From: Gracilaria domingensis
Lineage: Eukaryota; Rhodophyta; Florideophyceae; Gracilariales; Gracilariaceae
Length of the DNA stretch: 64,000 nt
Reading direction: 5' to 3'
NCBI GenBank assembly: GCA_022539475.1
Contig: VCMS01000011.1
Coordinates: 186,001-250,000 of the forward strand
The notes beneath the pieces are model-generated. The model did not search any database, was not told the DNA's origin, and saw nothing but the letters and a program-made list of their open reading frames with translations. Shown in pieces: positions 1 to 8,971 of the stretch. Each line of letters opens with the position of its first letter. Position 1 is the stretch's first letter. Position numbers and translations under genes: made by a program.

Positions 1-225
1 CAGGCGCGTGAGGCGCGTGGAGAGCATATCAGAAAGCTGGACCATACGACTGGCAACGACGGCATGGAAGTCGGAGTGGATAAAGTAGGGCTCGTCGATG
101 GTGCTCTGAAACCACTCCGCGTGCGCCCAGTGCAACGCGGCCGGGGAGGCGGCGACGCGTTCCACGGCGGACGGCGAGCGCGCGCGCTTCTTCGGCGGCT
201 GCGGAGGAGCAGTCTTTCGACGCAT
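1..225 (-). CDS. LIN9/ALWAYS EARLY-like protein, N-terminal fragment (DIRP domain start)
   Basis: An open frame reads from an ATG at 225 to the left edge: 75 codons, with no stop inside the window. A basic, proline-rich leader is followed by a segment with the motifs EWFQSTID, PYF and TRLTR. These match the start of the DIRP domain of LIN9 (animals) and ALWAYS EARLY (plants), where the family has EWF-S-ID-P-F, a DF pair and then a K/R-LTR-EW motif. LIN9 is the scaffold of the MuvB core of the DREAM complex, which binds cell-cycle gene promoters in the nucleus. The leader before the domain is short, so the domain lies almost at the N terminus. The gene is divergent from the UBL-thioredoxin gene at 682. 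The motif match is good, but only the first part of the domain is visible. Confidence 0.65.
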   Translation of the reverse strand, partial: MRRKTAPPQPPKKRARSPSAVERVAASPAALHWAHAEWFQSTIDEPYFIHSDFHAVVASRMVQLSDMLSTRLTRL

Positions 226-681
226 GGCGCACGTACGCGGCAACGAAGCGGAGGCGAGACGAGGCAGGCGGCGGTCGGAGCCAACGTGGAGGTGGGGGGC
301 GGGAGGGGGGGCGACGGTGAAGGCGTGCTTTTGTCCAGCGCGCTTGACGCGAAAAGCACGGCGCCCGCGAACATGCGATGGCGCCAAGCCGCGCGTTGCG
401 CGAGCACTCGCGCGCTCAAGTGCACCGCCAAATGCATGAACGCTTGCGCTCGCACCTTGATCTGTGTGGCGCGCTGTCAGCCCGGGCTTACACTCTGCGT
501 CGCGTGTGCGCGTTGGCCACGCGTTTGGCGTGAGGACCTTCCAGCTACGATCGCCCCAAGCCACGAAGTGTGCCATGAGCATTCGTCCATCGCCTGCAAC
601 ACACCGGCGTATCATCTGCAGCAGCCTCGTCATCTCCGACGCAAGCGCACGCACCCATCCCCGTAGCTTGCCTATCGCGTC
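226..681. promoter_or_regulatory. Divergent intergenic region, GC-rich
   Basis: This 456-bp stretch separates the start codons of the LIN9-like gene (minus) and the UBL-TRX gene (plus), so it must hold both promoters. The half near LIN9 is very GC-rich with many GCGC runs. No TATA box is visible. Long plus-strand open frames here are composition effects of high GC. Confidence 0.5.
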
Positions 682-3045
682 ATGTCTATGTTTAAGCGAA
701 CCGCCGCGGAAGTGGACGAGCTGGAGGCCGCCCACACCGCCCTCAGCGCCTCCACACAACCCATACAGAACCGCAAGGATGAGCTGACCTCCATTCAGAC
801 CAAACTTGCTGCCATGCAACCAGCGGTCCAGAAGTTTGTTGTCAAAGCCGACCAGGGCGAGAAGGATCCGAACAAGCGCGTTTACGGCCCCTCCATGGTC
901 GTCAAGATTCGCGAGCTCAGCTCTAAGCTAACCTCTCTCTCAGAGAGCATTGATGCCACCGCAGCCAGTATAGATGTGCAATTTGCTGAATACGAGAAGG
1001 AGCTCGAGATAAAGCGCGAGAAGCAGCGAGCTGAGGAGGATCGCCTTCATCAAGAAGAACAAGAAAGACTCCAGCAACAGCGCATTGAGGAAGAAAGACA
1101 GGCAAAGTTGTTGGAGGAGCAGCGGAAGAAAGAGGAACAACTACGACTCGAAAAAGAGAAAGCCGAAAAGGAGGCTGCCTTGAAGCGCGCCCAAGAAGAG
1201 GCCCAACTCAAAGAGCAGCAACGTATTGCGAAGGAGAAGGCGGATGCCGAACAAAAGGAGCGCGAGCAACAGCAACTACGCGAACAACAAGTTGCGGAAG
1301 AGGCCAAGCGCAAAGAAGAGCAGCAAAGACAGGCTGAGGAAGCGTCCAAGGGCATTACTCTGACTATTAAGACCACTCGCGGCAAGTCTCTGCCGCTCCG
1401 CAGTGTACCCCCTTCGTGCCCCGTGCATGAGCTCAAGGCGCTCATCGAAAAGGAGCATGGAATACCCAAGATCGCACAGCGCCTCATCTTTCAGGGCCGC
1501 CTGCTTTCAGATGCCAAAACCATTGATTCTTTCAATGTCAAAGATGGCTGTGCTGTTCATCTTGTCGAAAATACCCGTGCTACCACGTCCACGTCACCAG
1601 CTGCAGCTCCTGCAGCCCCCAAGCCGCTTGTTCCACCGGGAACGGTGTGTCATCTAGCCAACGGGAGGCAACAGTTTGATTCAATTTTGCAAAACTGTGC
1701 TAGTCGTCGTCTAGTCGTTGTCGACTGGTCTGCCCCTTGGTGTGGTCCGTGTCGCATGATCAACCCTGTCTTTGAACGTCTTGCTAATCGGTTCTCCGAC
1801 GTGACTTTTATCAAAGTTGATACGGAAGCAACAGCTGCAAACGCCGAGCTCGCTAGTCAATCTGGTATCTCTGCCTATCCAACGTTTCACTACTATATTA
1901 ACTCTCGCTGTGTTCATTCCTTCTCTGGAGCCAATGCTACCAACATAGAGTCGGGCATCCGTACCTATCGCACCCAAGTATCCCCATCTGCAACCACTTC
2001 ATTAAGCTCAGGCTCGCGGTCAACCGCAGGACCTTCTCCTGCTGGACAACTCACACGCAGTGTGCTCAGAGCGCTTACAACTCTTAAACAAAACTGCTCG
2101 CAGCAGGATTTCATAGTTGCGGTTCGGACACTACTCACCTTCGTTCGAAATGTTGTCAATAACCCTGGACAAGGGAAGTATCGCAAGGTACGCACAGCCA
2201 ATTCCACGTTTCAAACAAGGTTAGCCAGTAAGCCTGGTGGCACCGATGCCATGCTTGCGTTCGGATTTGAACGAGTCCAAGAGAACGGAGAGTCATTTCT
2301 TGTTTTGTCCGAGCAAGCGGCAGCAAATTCGGAGTTGAGCACGATTAACACGCAGTTGGAGCAGGCACTGGCCGCGGCGGGTGGTGCGACCGCTCCACAG
2401 TCTTCTCAGCCGCGAGCCGCCCCAACACCGTCTCCTGCAGCAGGAGCGACGAACAACATGGGAGTCAACCCACTGGCTGGTATGATGGGTGGTGGTGTTC
2501 CCCCTGGTCTGGCCAACATGATGGGCGATGAGTCCATGCAGTCCTTGGTTACTCAGATGCTTGCGGATCCTAACTTCATGCAGATTGCTCAAGAGATCAC
2601 TGCTGATCCATCTGCCATGCAGCGATTGGCTGAGGCTCACAGAGCGATGACCAGCGGAGATGTTGCCGCAATGCAAAGACTGCAGAACGATCCAGCACTC
2701 ATGCGGTTGCAAGCAGCTATGGCCTCCAATCCAACGGTCATGAACGAAGCAATGCGCCAACTTGCAACTGGTATGGGCAATGCCTTTCCTGGTGGGCCAA
2801 TGCCTTCCATGCCAGGCGCAGGAACACCAGCTTTCAATGCCGCGACGCAAGCTACTCAGGCCACCCAAACCCAAACGCCTTCAAACCCTGCCCCAGCGGC
2901 ATATCCTGGAGCTCCTACCACTGCTGAAGAAGAGGAGCGCTTGTTACAAGAAGCAATTCGTTTGTCAATGCAAGATGCAGGGACTGATAGCAATCAAAAG
3001 CCAGAAGACAAGAACGGTGAACAGGACCCATCAAAGCAAAACTGA
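682..3045 (+). CDS. Multidomain ubiquitin-system protein: coiled coil, ubiquitin-like, thioredoxin, PUB, STI1-like, UIM
   Basis: 787 residues, intronless. Residues about 95-225 form a long charged E/K/Q/R coiled coil. Residues about 226-298 are a ubiquitin-like domain (LIFQGRLL and the D-T-I-F-V-G spacing of the ubiquitin fold). Residues about 320-425 are a thioredoxin domain with an intact active site WCGPC (Cys354 and Cys357). Residues about 455-548 resemble a PUB domain, the p97/Cdc48-binding module of PNGase and UBXD1. Residues about 590-705 are methionine-rich with DP and NP turns, like the STI1 repeats of ubiquilin. Near residues 748-765 is a UIM (EEERLLQEAIRLSMQD). The parts suggest a cytosolic adaptor linking ubiquitinated clients, the proteasome and Cdc48, with a redox-active module; that role is inferred. 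Domain calls are by motif only. The UBL, TRX and UIM are the clearest, PUB and STI1 less so. Confidence 0.85.
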   Translation: MSMFKRTAAEVDELEAAHTALSASTQPIQNRKDELTSIQTKLAAMQPAVQKFVVKADQGEKDPNKRVYGPSMVVKIRELSSKLTSLSESIDATAASIDVQFAEYEKELEIKREKQRAEEDRLHQEEQERLQQQRIEEERQAKLLEEQRKKEEQLRLEKEKAEKEAALKRAQEEAQLKEQQRIAKEKADAEQKEREQQQLREQQVAEEAKRKEEQQRQAEEASKGITLTIKTTRGKSLPLRSVPPSCPVHELKALIEKEHGIPKIAQRLIFQGRLLSDAKTIDSFNVKDGCAVHLVENTRATTSTSPAAAPAAPKPLVPPGTVCHLANGRQQFDSILQNCASRRLVVVDWSAPWCGPCRMINPVFERLANRFSDVTFIKVDTEATAANAELASQSGISAYPTFHYYINSRCVHSFSGANATNIESGIRTYRTQVSPSATTSLSSGSRSTAGPSPAGQLTRSVLRALTTLKQNCSQQDFIVAVRTLLTFVRNVVNNPGQGKYRKVRTANSTFQTRLASKPGGTDAMLAFGFERVQENGESFLVLSEQAAANSELSTINTQLEQALAAAGGATAPQSSQPRAAPTPSPAAGATNNMGVNPLAGMMGGGVPPGLANMMGDESMQSLVTQMLADPNFMQIAQEITADPSAMQRLAEAHRAMTSGDVAAMQRLQNDPALMRLQAAMASNPTVMNEAMRQLATGMGNAFPGGPMPSMPGAGTPAFNAATQATQATQTQTPSNPAPAAYPGAPTTAEEEERLLQEAIRLSMQDAGTDSNQKPEDKNGEQDPSKQN

Positions 3046-3564
3046 GTTTTGATAGGGGATCCACCTCGCACGACCTGCTTAGGTGTTGCTATTCCTGTTC
3101 ACCTCTTAGTTCGTTCCAATAAATCAAATGCCGTCGTGGCAGAAGATGTCACAATCGTTTGTATCTATCCTGGAAAGCAGTGAACTTCGATTCAATTTAT
3201 TTACATTGCAGCAATCTTACAACCACCTGTCTGTAAGATATATCTTCTTGCGGCCGTTTCTGAGAGAAACTTGCAGTTACCGTCGGAGTACAATGATGTT
3301 ATCCGATCTCGAAAAACTTGTCAAAGGGCAATTTGTAACACTCTTTGTGCGCTTTCTAAGACCTTTCGTGAACATACTGTTTTCCTTTCGGGGAGAGTTT
3401 CTGCTACGAAGGATAAATATACAACATTAAGCCTAACTCTTCTACCCTGGAATCCTTATGGCTTTGCCTTTTGCTACTGTCGGTAGAAGGGATAACGCTG
3501 ATAACGCGAATGGTTCCCTTGTTATAGCTCCAAACCAGAGCGATATGATGACGTTGTTTGCAGT
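3046..3564. other. Convergent 3' flanks, no gene seen
   Basis: 519 bp lie between the stops of the convergent UBL-TRX and PP2C-like genes. A candidate polyadenylation signal AATAAA is at 3118-3123. Open frames here are short and show no motif. Confidence 0.5.
3118..3123 (+). terminator. Candidate poly(A) signal AATAAA
   Basis: A canonical AATAAA hexamer lies 73 nt after the stop codon of the UBL-TRX gene, a normal distance for a 3' processing signal. Position is the only evidence. Confidence 0.4.
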
Positions 3565-5235
3565 TCATCTTCTCCTTCCAAAAGTTCTTCCAAGCTCCCT
3601 CCAGAATCCAAAGCGACCTCCATGAACTGTCCCGTCCTCCCGGTATCTTACCTTAGAGGGTCCTGCACTATTGAAATCAGCTATTCCAGGGGCGTCGTCG
3701 AACGGCTGTCCTGTGCCATGCGCCGGCTCTTCTTCAAACCCATGCGAAGAGTCCCTTCCCATGGTTGCCCCACTTGCCGTGAGCTCTGAGATTCTTGATG
3801 TCATAACCGTCTTTGCACGGGGAGACATAGCGTAATCTCGTCCCCTTTGGCCACGGTGTTCGATTACGACAGGAGGGGGCCTCGTCACTTCTCGATGCTT
3901 TCTTGGTACGAATTCGTTGAGAGGTGGTCCACTTGGTCCAGCAACTGTATTTCCAAGAACTGTGTGACCTCGTGGCCGGTGCCGTGATGCTCCTTGTTTC
4001 CCAGGCAACCCATCAGATTCGTTTTGTCTTTGTCGAGTATAAGCCAGGCGACTGCTCGCTGACCCAGCTGACCTGTTGAGAGAAAGATATGGGGCTGACG
4101 CGAACTGGTCTTCATTCTTGAACTCCGCACCAGTCCCTGTGTTTGGGCTTCTCAAAGCCTGACCTGAAGGGGACGTTATTGGTGAGGATTCTGGTATTGC
4201 AGTTTGTATGGCTGCGCGATTTTGTTCCTGAGCTCGAGCCGCCAAGACGAACGCGGGAACTTGGGTGGCATTTTTCACGGATTGCAGTTCTTGTTCAGCA
4301 TTCGAGCTGTGTCTCTTCAAGGAACTCGGCCGCGAACCCCGCCTGCCGCTCACTGGAGCCACAGGCTTGTCATGAACTCCTCGAGTCGATGTAGGGAATA
4401 CGAGAACCATAACTGTGATATGAAGTTTAGCGCCTGCTGAGGTAGCTGCTTGCACAACCCTTTTGGATGCCATTCTTGGGGTTTCTCCGCGCCGCAGAGA
4501 GTCTCTGATTGTTTGCACGACTACGTTATTGGACAAATTCTCCCATACTTCGGCTGTTGCCATTATGAGAAACTCATCTCGCGACGATAACTTCCTCTGA
4601 TAGATATCTGGTACAGAAATTAATATGTCCTCTGTCATTCTTCGGTTTGGAAACGTAATGTGCTTCCTGTCCTTCAACTCAAGATCCCCGATAGATCTTG
4701 TCATAGGTACAAGGTTGTTAACCTTTCCATCTTGAAAGTAACCTCCAGCGCAGGTCACTCTTGATACTTCTTCGGCGTTTGATCCATCATGTTCTTGTGT
4801 AATTGCTTGAGCGCCGTCTTTGGTCGCAAGAACTGCACGAGAGTTTCCTATGTTCGCGATATAAAGGTCTTGACCTCGTATCATGGTGAACAACAAGGTC
4901 GTACCATAATACGCACGATCAAGGGCTGATTTAGCCAACACAAATGCTTCCAAAGCTTGGCATGCGTTGCGGATTGCCGACTCAGGATCTCTTTTTAGCA
5001 CAGAATCTGTCAATAATGTGGGAACAAAGTTCCGGGCACATAGATCTGCTGCCGCAGCACCTCCGTGCCCTGCAAAGATACCATATGTCGCGACCTGAAT
5101 TGGAGTGCGGTGAACTTCAGATACCGTGCGTGTCTCATCTGGAACTCTTCGGCTCTTCGAGGCTGAGAATATTCCGCATTCCACCGGATCATCATACAAC
5201 AAATGACGACGGTGTTTCGATCTCTCGCGACTCAT
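3565..5235 (-). CDS. PP2C-fold pseudophosphatase
   Basis: 556 residues. Residues about 20-281 follow the PP2C (PPM) Ser/Thr phosphatase fold in order: GIFAGHGG (52-59), ANIGNSRAVL, MTRSIGD (178-184), DEFLIMATAEVWENLSN (220-236) and an HITVMVL end strand. The metal ligands are replaced. The family DGHGG is AGHGG (Ala55). The family ASDG is ATAE (Ala228, Glu229). The DN of the last motif is LH (271-272). The D of GDSRA is Asn131. Known PP2C chemistry needs these aspartates for Mn/Mg, so the protein should lack phosphatase activity and may bind phosphoproteins, as TAB1 does. Residues after about 285 are a low-complexity, basic and Ser/Pro-rich tail. The start at 5235 gives a short N terminus before the fold. 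Fold assignment is firm; loss of activity is inferred. Confidence 0.85.
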   Translation of the reverse strand: MSRERSKHRRHLLYDDPVECGIFSASKSRRVPDETRTVSEVHRTPIQVATYGIFAGHGGAAAADLCARNFVPTLLTDSVLKRDPESAIRNACQALEAFVLAKSALDRAYYGTTLLFTMIRGQDLYIANIGNSRAVLATKDGAQAITQEHDGSNAEEVSRVTCAGGYFQDGKVNNLVPMTRSIGDLELKDRKHITFPNRRMTEDILISVPDIYQRKLSSRDEFLIMATAEVWENLSNNVVVQTIRDSLRRGETPRMASKRVVQAATSAGAKLHITVMVLVFPTSTRGVHDKPVAPVSGRRGSRPSSLKRHSSNAEQELQSVKNATQVPAFVLAARAQEQNRAAIQTAIPESSPITSPSGQALRSPNTGTGAEFKNEDQFASAPYLSLNRSAGSASSRLAYTRQRQNESDGLPGKQGASRHRPRGHTVLGNTVAGPSGPPLNEFVPRKHREVTRPPPVVIEHRGQRGRDYAMSPRAKTVMTSRISELTASGATMGRDSSHGFEEEPAHGTGQPFDDAPGIADFNSAGPSKVRYREDGTVHGGRFGFWRELGRTFGRRR

Positions 5236-7400
5236 CTATTACGTCTCCGATATGAGACGTTCTTCCCTGTCTCTGAGTAGATATGGATTCAAGCAGAGAG
5301 TGGTGTCTCTCCTTTTTGTCTTGCTGGTGTGCGTTTTCTTCGTCTTCGGTAGGGAGCGTTCGCGAGAAATTCGACCCTGCTTCTTCGAGCTGAGCTTAGC
5401 TCTGCTCAAAGATGAGCCATTGCCCGCTATTCTCTATTACTTACGTAGCGTGAGAACCTTTACCCGAATGTAAATAAGCAGAAGGCGTTGCTCTGGAATC
5501 GGGGCCGGAGCAGATGAAAGTAGTGTGAAAGAAGAGAAAACGACTTCATGGCAATCTAACGAGAAGGATGCCTCGGGCCAAACAGCTGGTGAGGTCGTTA
5601 CGTCGTTTGTTCATAATGATGTTGATATCGCGTGCGAGGACTCAGCTAAGCTTGCGCACTGGGCCCGGCGGTACAATTTTGTAACCGGGGCTGTATGCCA
5701 AGGCAGCTACTACCTAATGGCCGCCTCCACATGGCTTAATTTGTATACCATTGGAATACTTGCTTTATCCTCTGGTCCACGTCGTAGCGATTACATTCTC
5801 TGATCTTTCCTTTGTTCAAAGACGTTCATAGAAGTGCATTATTCCAAGGCTTTTTGTACTAGCTGGTCGTGAAGCTTTTGCCCGGCATGTCGATGATAGA
5901 TGCAGAAGACCAGTAAAGACCAGGCAGTCGAAAGAATGTCCACGGCAATAACTTGTATTCCGAAGCACTCATTATGGTCCGCTCAGGTTTATTGATTTCA
6001 TTAACAACCCTGACCTTCTTCCTGTTCACTCCTTGACCAAAGGCTATGAAGGTATGGTTCTTTGCTTCAAAGCAAGTTGTGTGGGAAGTGGAGGGAATTG
6101 AAAGTCTTCACAGCCGCATTTGTGGGGCAAGCCCTATGTCACTCAAAAATCATCTCCCGGAAGAGAGCAGTTCTTAAAGTTTAAAAGAGAATTTGATAGG
6201 ATTCTTCTCTATTTCTCTTATCATGAGAGCCCTATAATGCTTACGCCCAAGGTAGAGGATTCACACAAACCGAATACTCAATCTTAACCGCATTGACAGG
6301 AGGGATAGCCCTCTTACCCATACCTCCCTTTCCCTCCTACCCTTGGGTACTACAATTTTACTCATGGCCCAAAAGCCTGTTTCAAAGCCTGAGTCGTCAC
6401 CAATACTACAGCGAGGCGTAGCAATAATGCAAGCATCAAAGGGTGCGACGGTTGATATCGTACTTAAGAATTAAAAAGTTTGTGACCGTTTCAGTTAACT
6501 CGGAGGGGACATCGGAGGGTCATTATAATCGTCCACGCGATCGGTCAGTATGCCGGTCGCCCTCGCCGGGTGGCATAACGATATGATGTCGAGCTCACTT
6601 TCAGTAGGTAACGAAACGGTTATCGGAGAAATGTCCTACCGCCGTCTCCCGAAGAGCTCCTAAGGAGCCACTGGACGGCGTGGTTTTCCAGGGGGCTTCT
6701 TGGAGGGACTACACTGGAGTTCCCCGGCTATAAAAGGCTTCAGACTTGTTCTTGCATCCGATATCGACAGTTGACATGAGGGGAAGGTGACAAGGACGCT
6801 GTTCATGGTTTCCTGTTGATGGTCTCTTGACTCAAGACTCTTGAGCGTTCAACGCGGTACATGCAGAGCTCCTTGCCATGGTGTAACTTACAAGAGGTAT
6901 CCTAAGGATAGCCTAAGGATAGCCTTCTAGCCCTCCTACGCCTTAGCCGGCGGTCTCCAGCTAAAGGCTAAGAAAGATATGACGTTGATGAAAAAGGCGA
7001 GAATCGGTGGTGACAAAATGCTCTGGTAGACGAAAACCCCTTGAAACGTTCTTGTTGTAGTCCAGTTGTTGCAGTATGGCCGCTAGCTTGTAGTTCATAG
7101 TTACGATAAAGTGACGATATGAATGTTCGGGCGTGAATCAACCCCTCTCGTATAACAGGTATCCTTGCAGAGTCCCTATAGAGTCCCAAGAATTGCGGAA
7201 GACAACTACTGTACCAAAGTTGGTCATCATCATCATGATGATCATGCGTTCGACGCGACCCTTCATGACCAAGACTCGCGTTGTACGCGATTATCGTTAA
7301 CAAACGGTGTCATAGAAAGGCCTTTGATTCGTAGATTCGAAAACATCGCGAAGTAAACGGTTACCTGCACGAGCGTTCAAATAACACTAGAGGTCCAAAG
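5236..7400. other. Long intergenic region with one TATA box
   Basis: About 2.2 kb without a convincing gene. A short ORF at 5252-5473 (73 aa, hydrophobic near residue 20) starts 16 bp from the PP2C-like start on the opposite strand and is probably not coding. A TATAAAAGG box at 6730-6738 has a purine-rich stretch downstream but no credible ORF, so it may drive an RNA or an unseen exon. Palindromes with TATCCTAAGGATA lie near 6898, and an ATCATGATGAT palindrome near 7226. Confidence 0.4.
6730..6738 (+). promoter_or_regulatory. TATA box, target unknown
   Basis: TATAAAAGG is a near-consensus TATA element. No ORF with recognisable features follows within 600 bp; the Nudix gene starts about 660 bp downstream, which would require a long 5' UTR or an intron. 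Confidence 0.35.
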
Positions 7401-8228
7401 ATGATGATGTTCTTCGCAGTTCGTCCCCACCGAAACACTTATAAAATTTTACCGCAGAGAGCCATCCGCCTCAGAGATCTGTCTGTCAGCGCTAGAGATT
7501 GTCTCACATACATTCGAGATCGTCTCTGTCAAACACGATCACAACAACAGATATCTGCAATGTCACTGGAATCAAAACCCCCAATCGCCTCTTTGATTCG
7601 GCTTGAGGCCAGAACACATGCCTGCGTTGGAGGCAGCGTAGACCCTTCTAGTAGAGAAACGCTTGCATCTACAAAATGGCTTAAGTTGGAAACCTTATCA
7701 TATCGCTTTCAGCATGACAAGCCCGAGGAATTCCCACGGCGATGGGATGTTGCAAATCGCACTACAAGTACAAGTATTGGCGTTGATGCAGTTGTGATCT
7801 TGGCACGCCTTTGTTTGGCAGATGACGTTCCCAGAATACTGTTGGTCAAACAGTTTCGTCCGCCTCTCAATGCTGTAAGCGTCGAACTACCAGCCGGGCT
7901 TGTGGATGCAGGGGAAACCGTTGAACAATCGGCATTGAGGGAACTGATCGAGGAAACCGGATTTCGCGGACGTGTTTGCCATGTGCACTCAAGCGCGGCT
8001 CTTTCGCCTGGTCTAAGTGCAGAGAATGTGGCTCTAGTTGAAGTGGAAATTGAAGGGGCGACGCAGGGACAGAAACTGGAAGGAAGTGAGAACATTGAAG
8101 TAATCAGTGTACCCTTGAACCGGATGGAAGAGGCTTTGGACCATATGATTAAGACGGAAGGTGTTGTCGTTATGCACGCTGTCTCAACTCTTTCAGTCGG
8201 GCTCAGACTAGGGCTGCCGCCGTTGTGA
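7401..8228 (+). CDS. Nudix hydrolase, ADP-ribose/sugar-nucleotide pyrophosphatase type
   Basis: 275 residues. The complete Nudix box (G-x5-E-x7-RE-hydrophobic-EE-x-G) is present: GLVDAG, then E, seven residues, then RELIEETGF. Glu residues of this box bind the catalytic Mg or Mn. Upstream, RILLVKQFRPPL and VELPAGLVDAGE are typical of the NUDT5/ADP-ribose pyrophosphatase branch, which splits ADP-ribose into AMP and ribose 5-phosphate. The first ATG (7401) adds a 53-residue Arg/Ser-rich leader that could be an organelle-targeting peptide. An in-frame ATG at 7560 gives a 222-residue cytosolic form close to the usual family length. Substrate is inferred from the branch. Confidence 0.88.
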   Translation: MMMFFAVRPHRNTYKILPQRAIRLRDLSVSARDCLTYIRDRLCQTRSQQQISAMSLESKPPIASLIRLEARTHACVGGSVDPSSRETLASTKWLKLETLSYRFQHDKPEEFPRRWDVANRTTSTSIGVDAVVILARLCLADDVPRILLVKQFRPPLNAVSVELPAGLVDAGETVEQSALRELIEETGFRGRVCHVHSSAALSPGLSAENVALVEVEIEGATQGQKLEGSENIEVISVPLNRMEEALDHMIKTEGVVVMHAVSTLSVGLRLGLPPL

Positions 8229-8971
8229 CATGGTGCTCTAGGAGTTGCTCGACGGCACAACGTAGGTCTTCGAATTGGTGATTGTCACTCCAAGAACAAG
8301 TATGTCATACAATGTATGACATACTATGGAAAATCCTTAGAATGCGCATTGCATATGTAATATGCGCATTACTTGGCACAATGCAAGCGAGGCGGGAAGA
8401 GGAGATCGCGACTGTCGAAGAGCATCAGTACAAATCATCATCACATAAAAGCAAATTGCATGACGTCATAGTTCATGGTTAAAAACCGTGATACAGGGCT
8501 ACATTACAGCGTATCGTACCCTTGGTATATGTATACAGTTGCGTGGAACGCACCAGCACGCATGCGGGGGCTCCTGTCCAATGCCACATCATCGAAAGTT
8601 TAACGTTGCAAGGGCTAGCCTTCCTGCACCTCACGATTGGCACGGATCTTCAGCGAGCTCCTTTCTCTTTTATTACCCGAACAAACAAGTTGAACAATTC
8701 AGTAAGATAAAGATACAATCATAAACGAGCCCGTACAACGCCCATTGTAGCCTGATAGATAAGTAGAACCAAAGCTGTCTTTAGGAGAGATTCTGCTTTG
8801 TCTGGAGTCATCAAAAACGAAAATGAAATATCATGCATGGCAGTAGACTTCAGTTCAGACTTCACGTAGCGGCAGTCCACAGTGAATGAATAGATTAAGG
8901 GTCGAAAATCAAGATACGCAGCGGTTCTGACAGAACTCGAACTGAAAAGGCAACACCCTTTCTTCCCCATC
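8229..8971. other. Intergenic region with two adjacent palindromes
   Basis: 743 bp between the convergent Nudix and RING genes. It holds two perfect inverted repeats (8300-8324 and 8341-8370) and otherwise only short ORFs without motifs. Confidence 0.45.
8300..8370. repeat. Two adjacent perfect inverted repeats
   Basis: Arms GTATGTCATAC (8300-8310) and GTATGACATAC (8314-8324) are perfect complements around a 3-nt loop. Sixteen bases on, AATGCGCAT (8341-8349) pairs with ATGCGCATT (8362-8370) around 12 nt. Either could form a hairpin in the 3' UTR of the Nudix transcript. Confidence 0.7.

Noticed and set aside
64-666. Plus-strand ORF of 200 codons upstream of the UBL-TRX gene
   Set aside because: It lies antisense to the LIN9-like frame and in very GC-rich DNA where stops are rare; Arg/Ala-rich with no motif.
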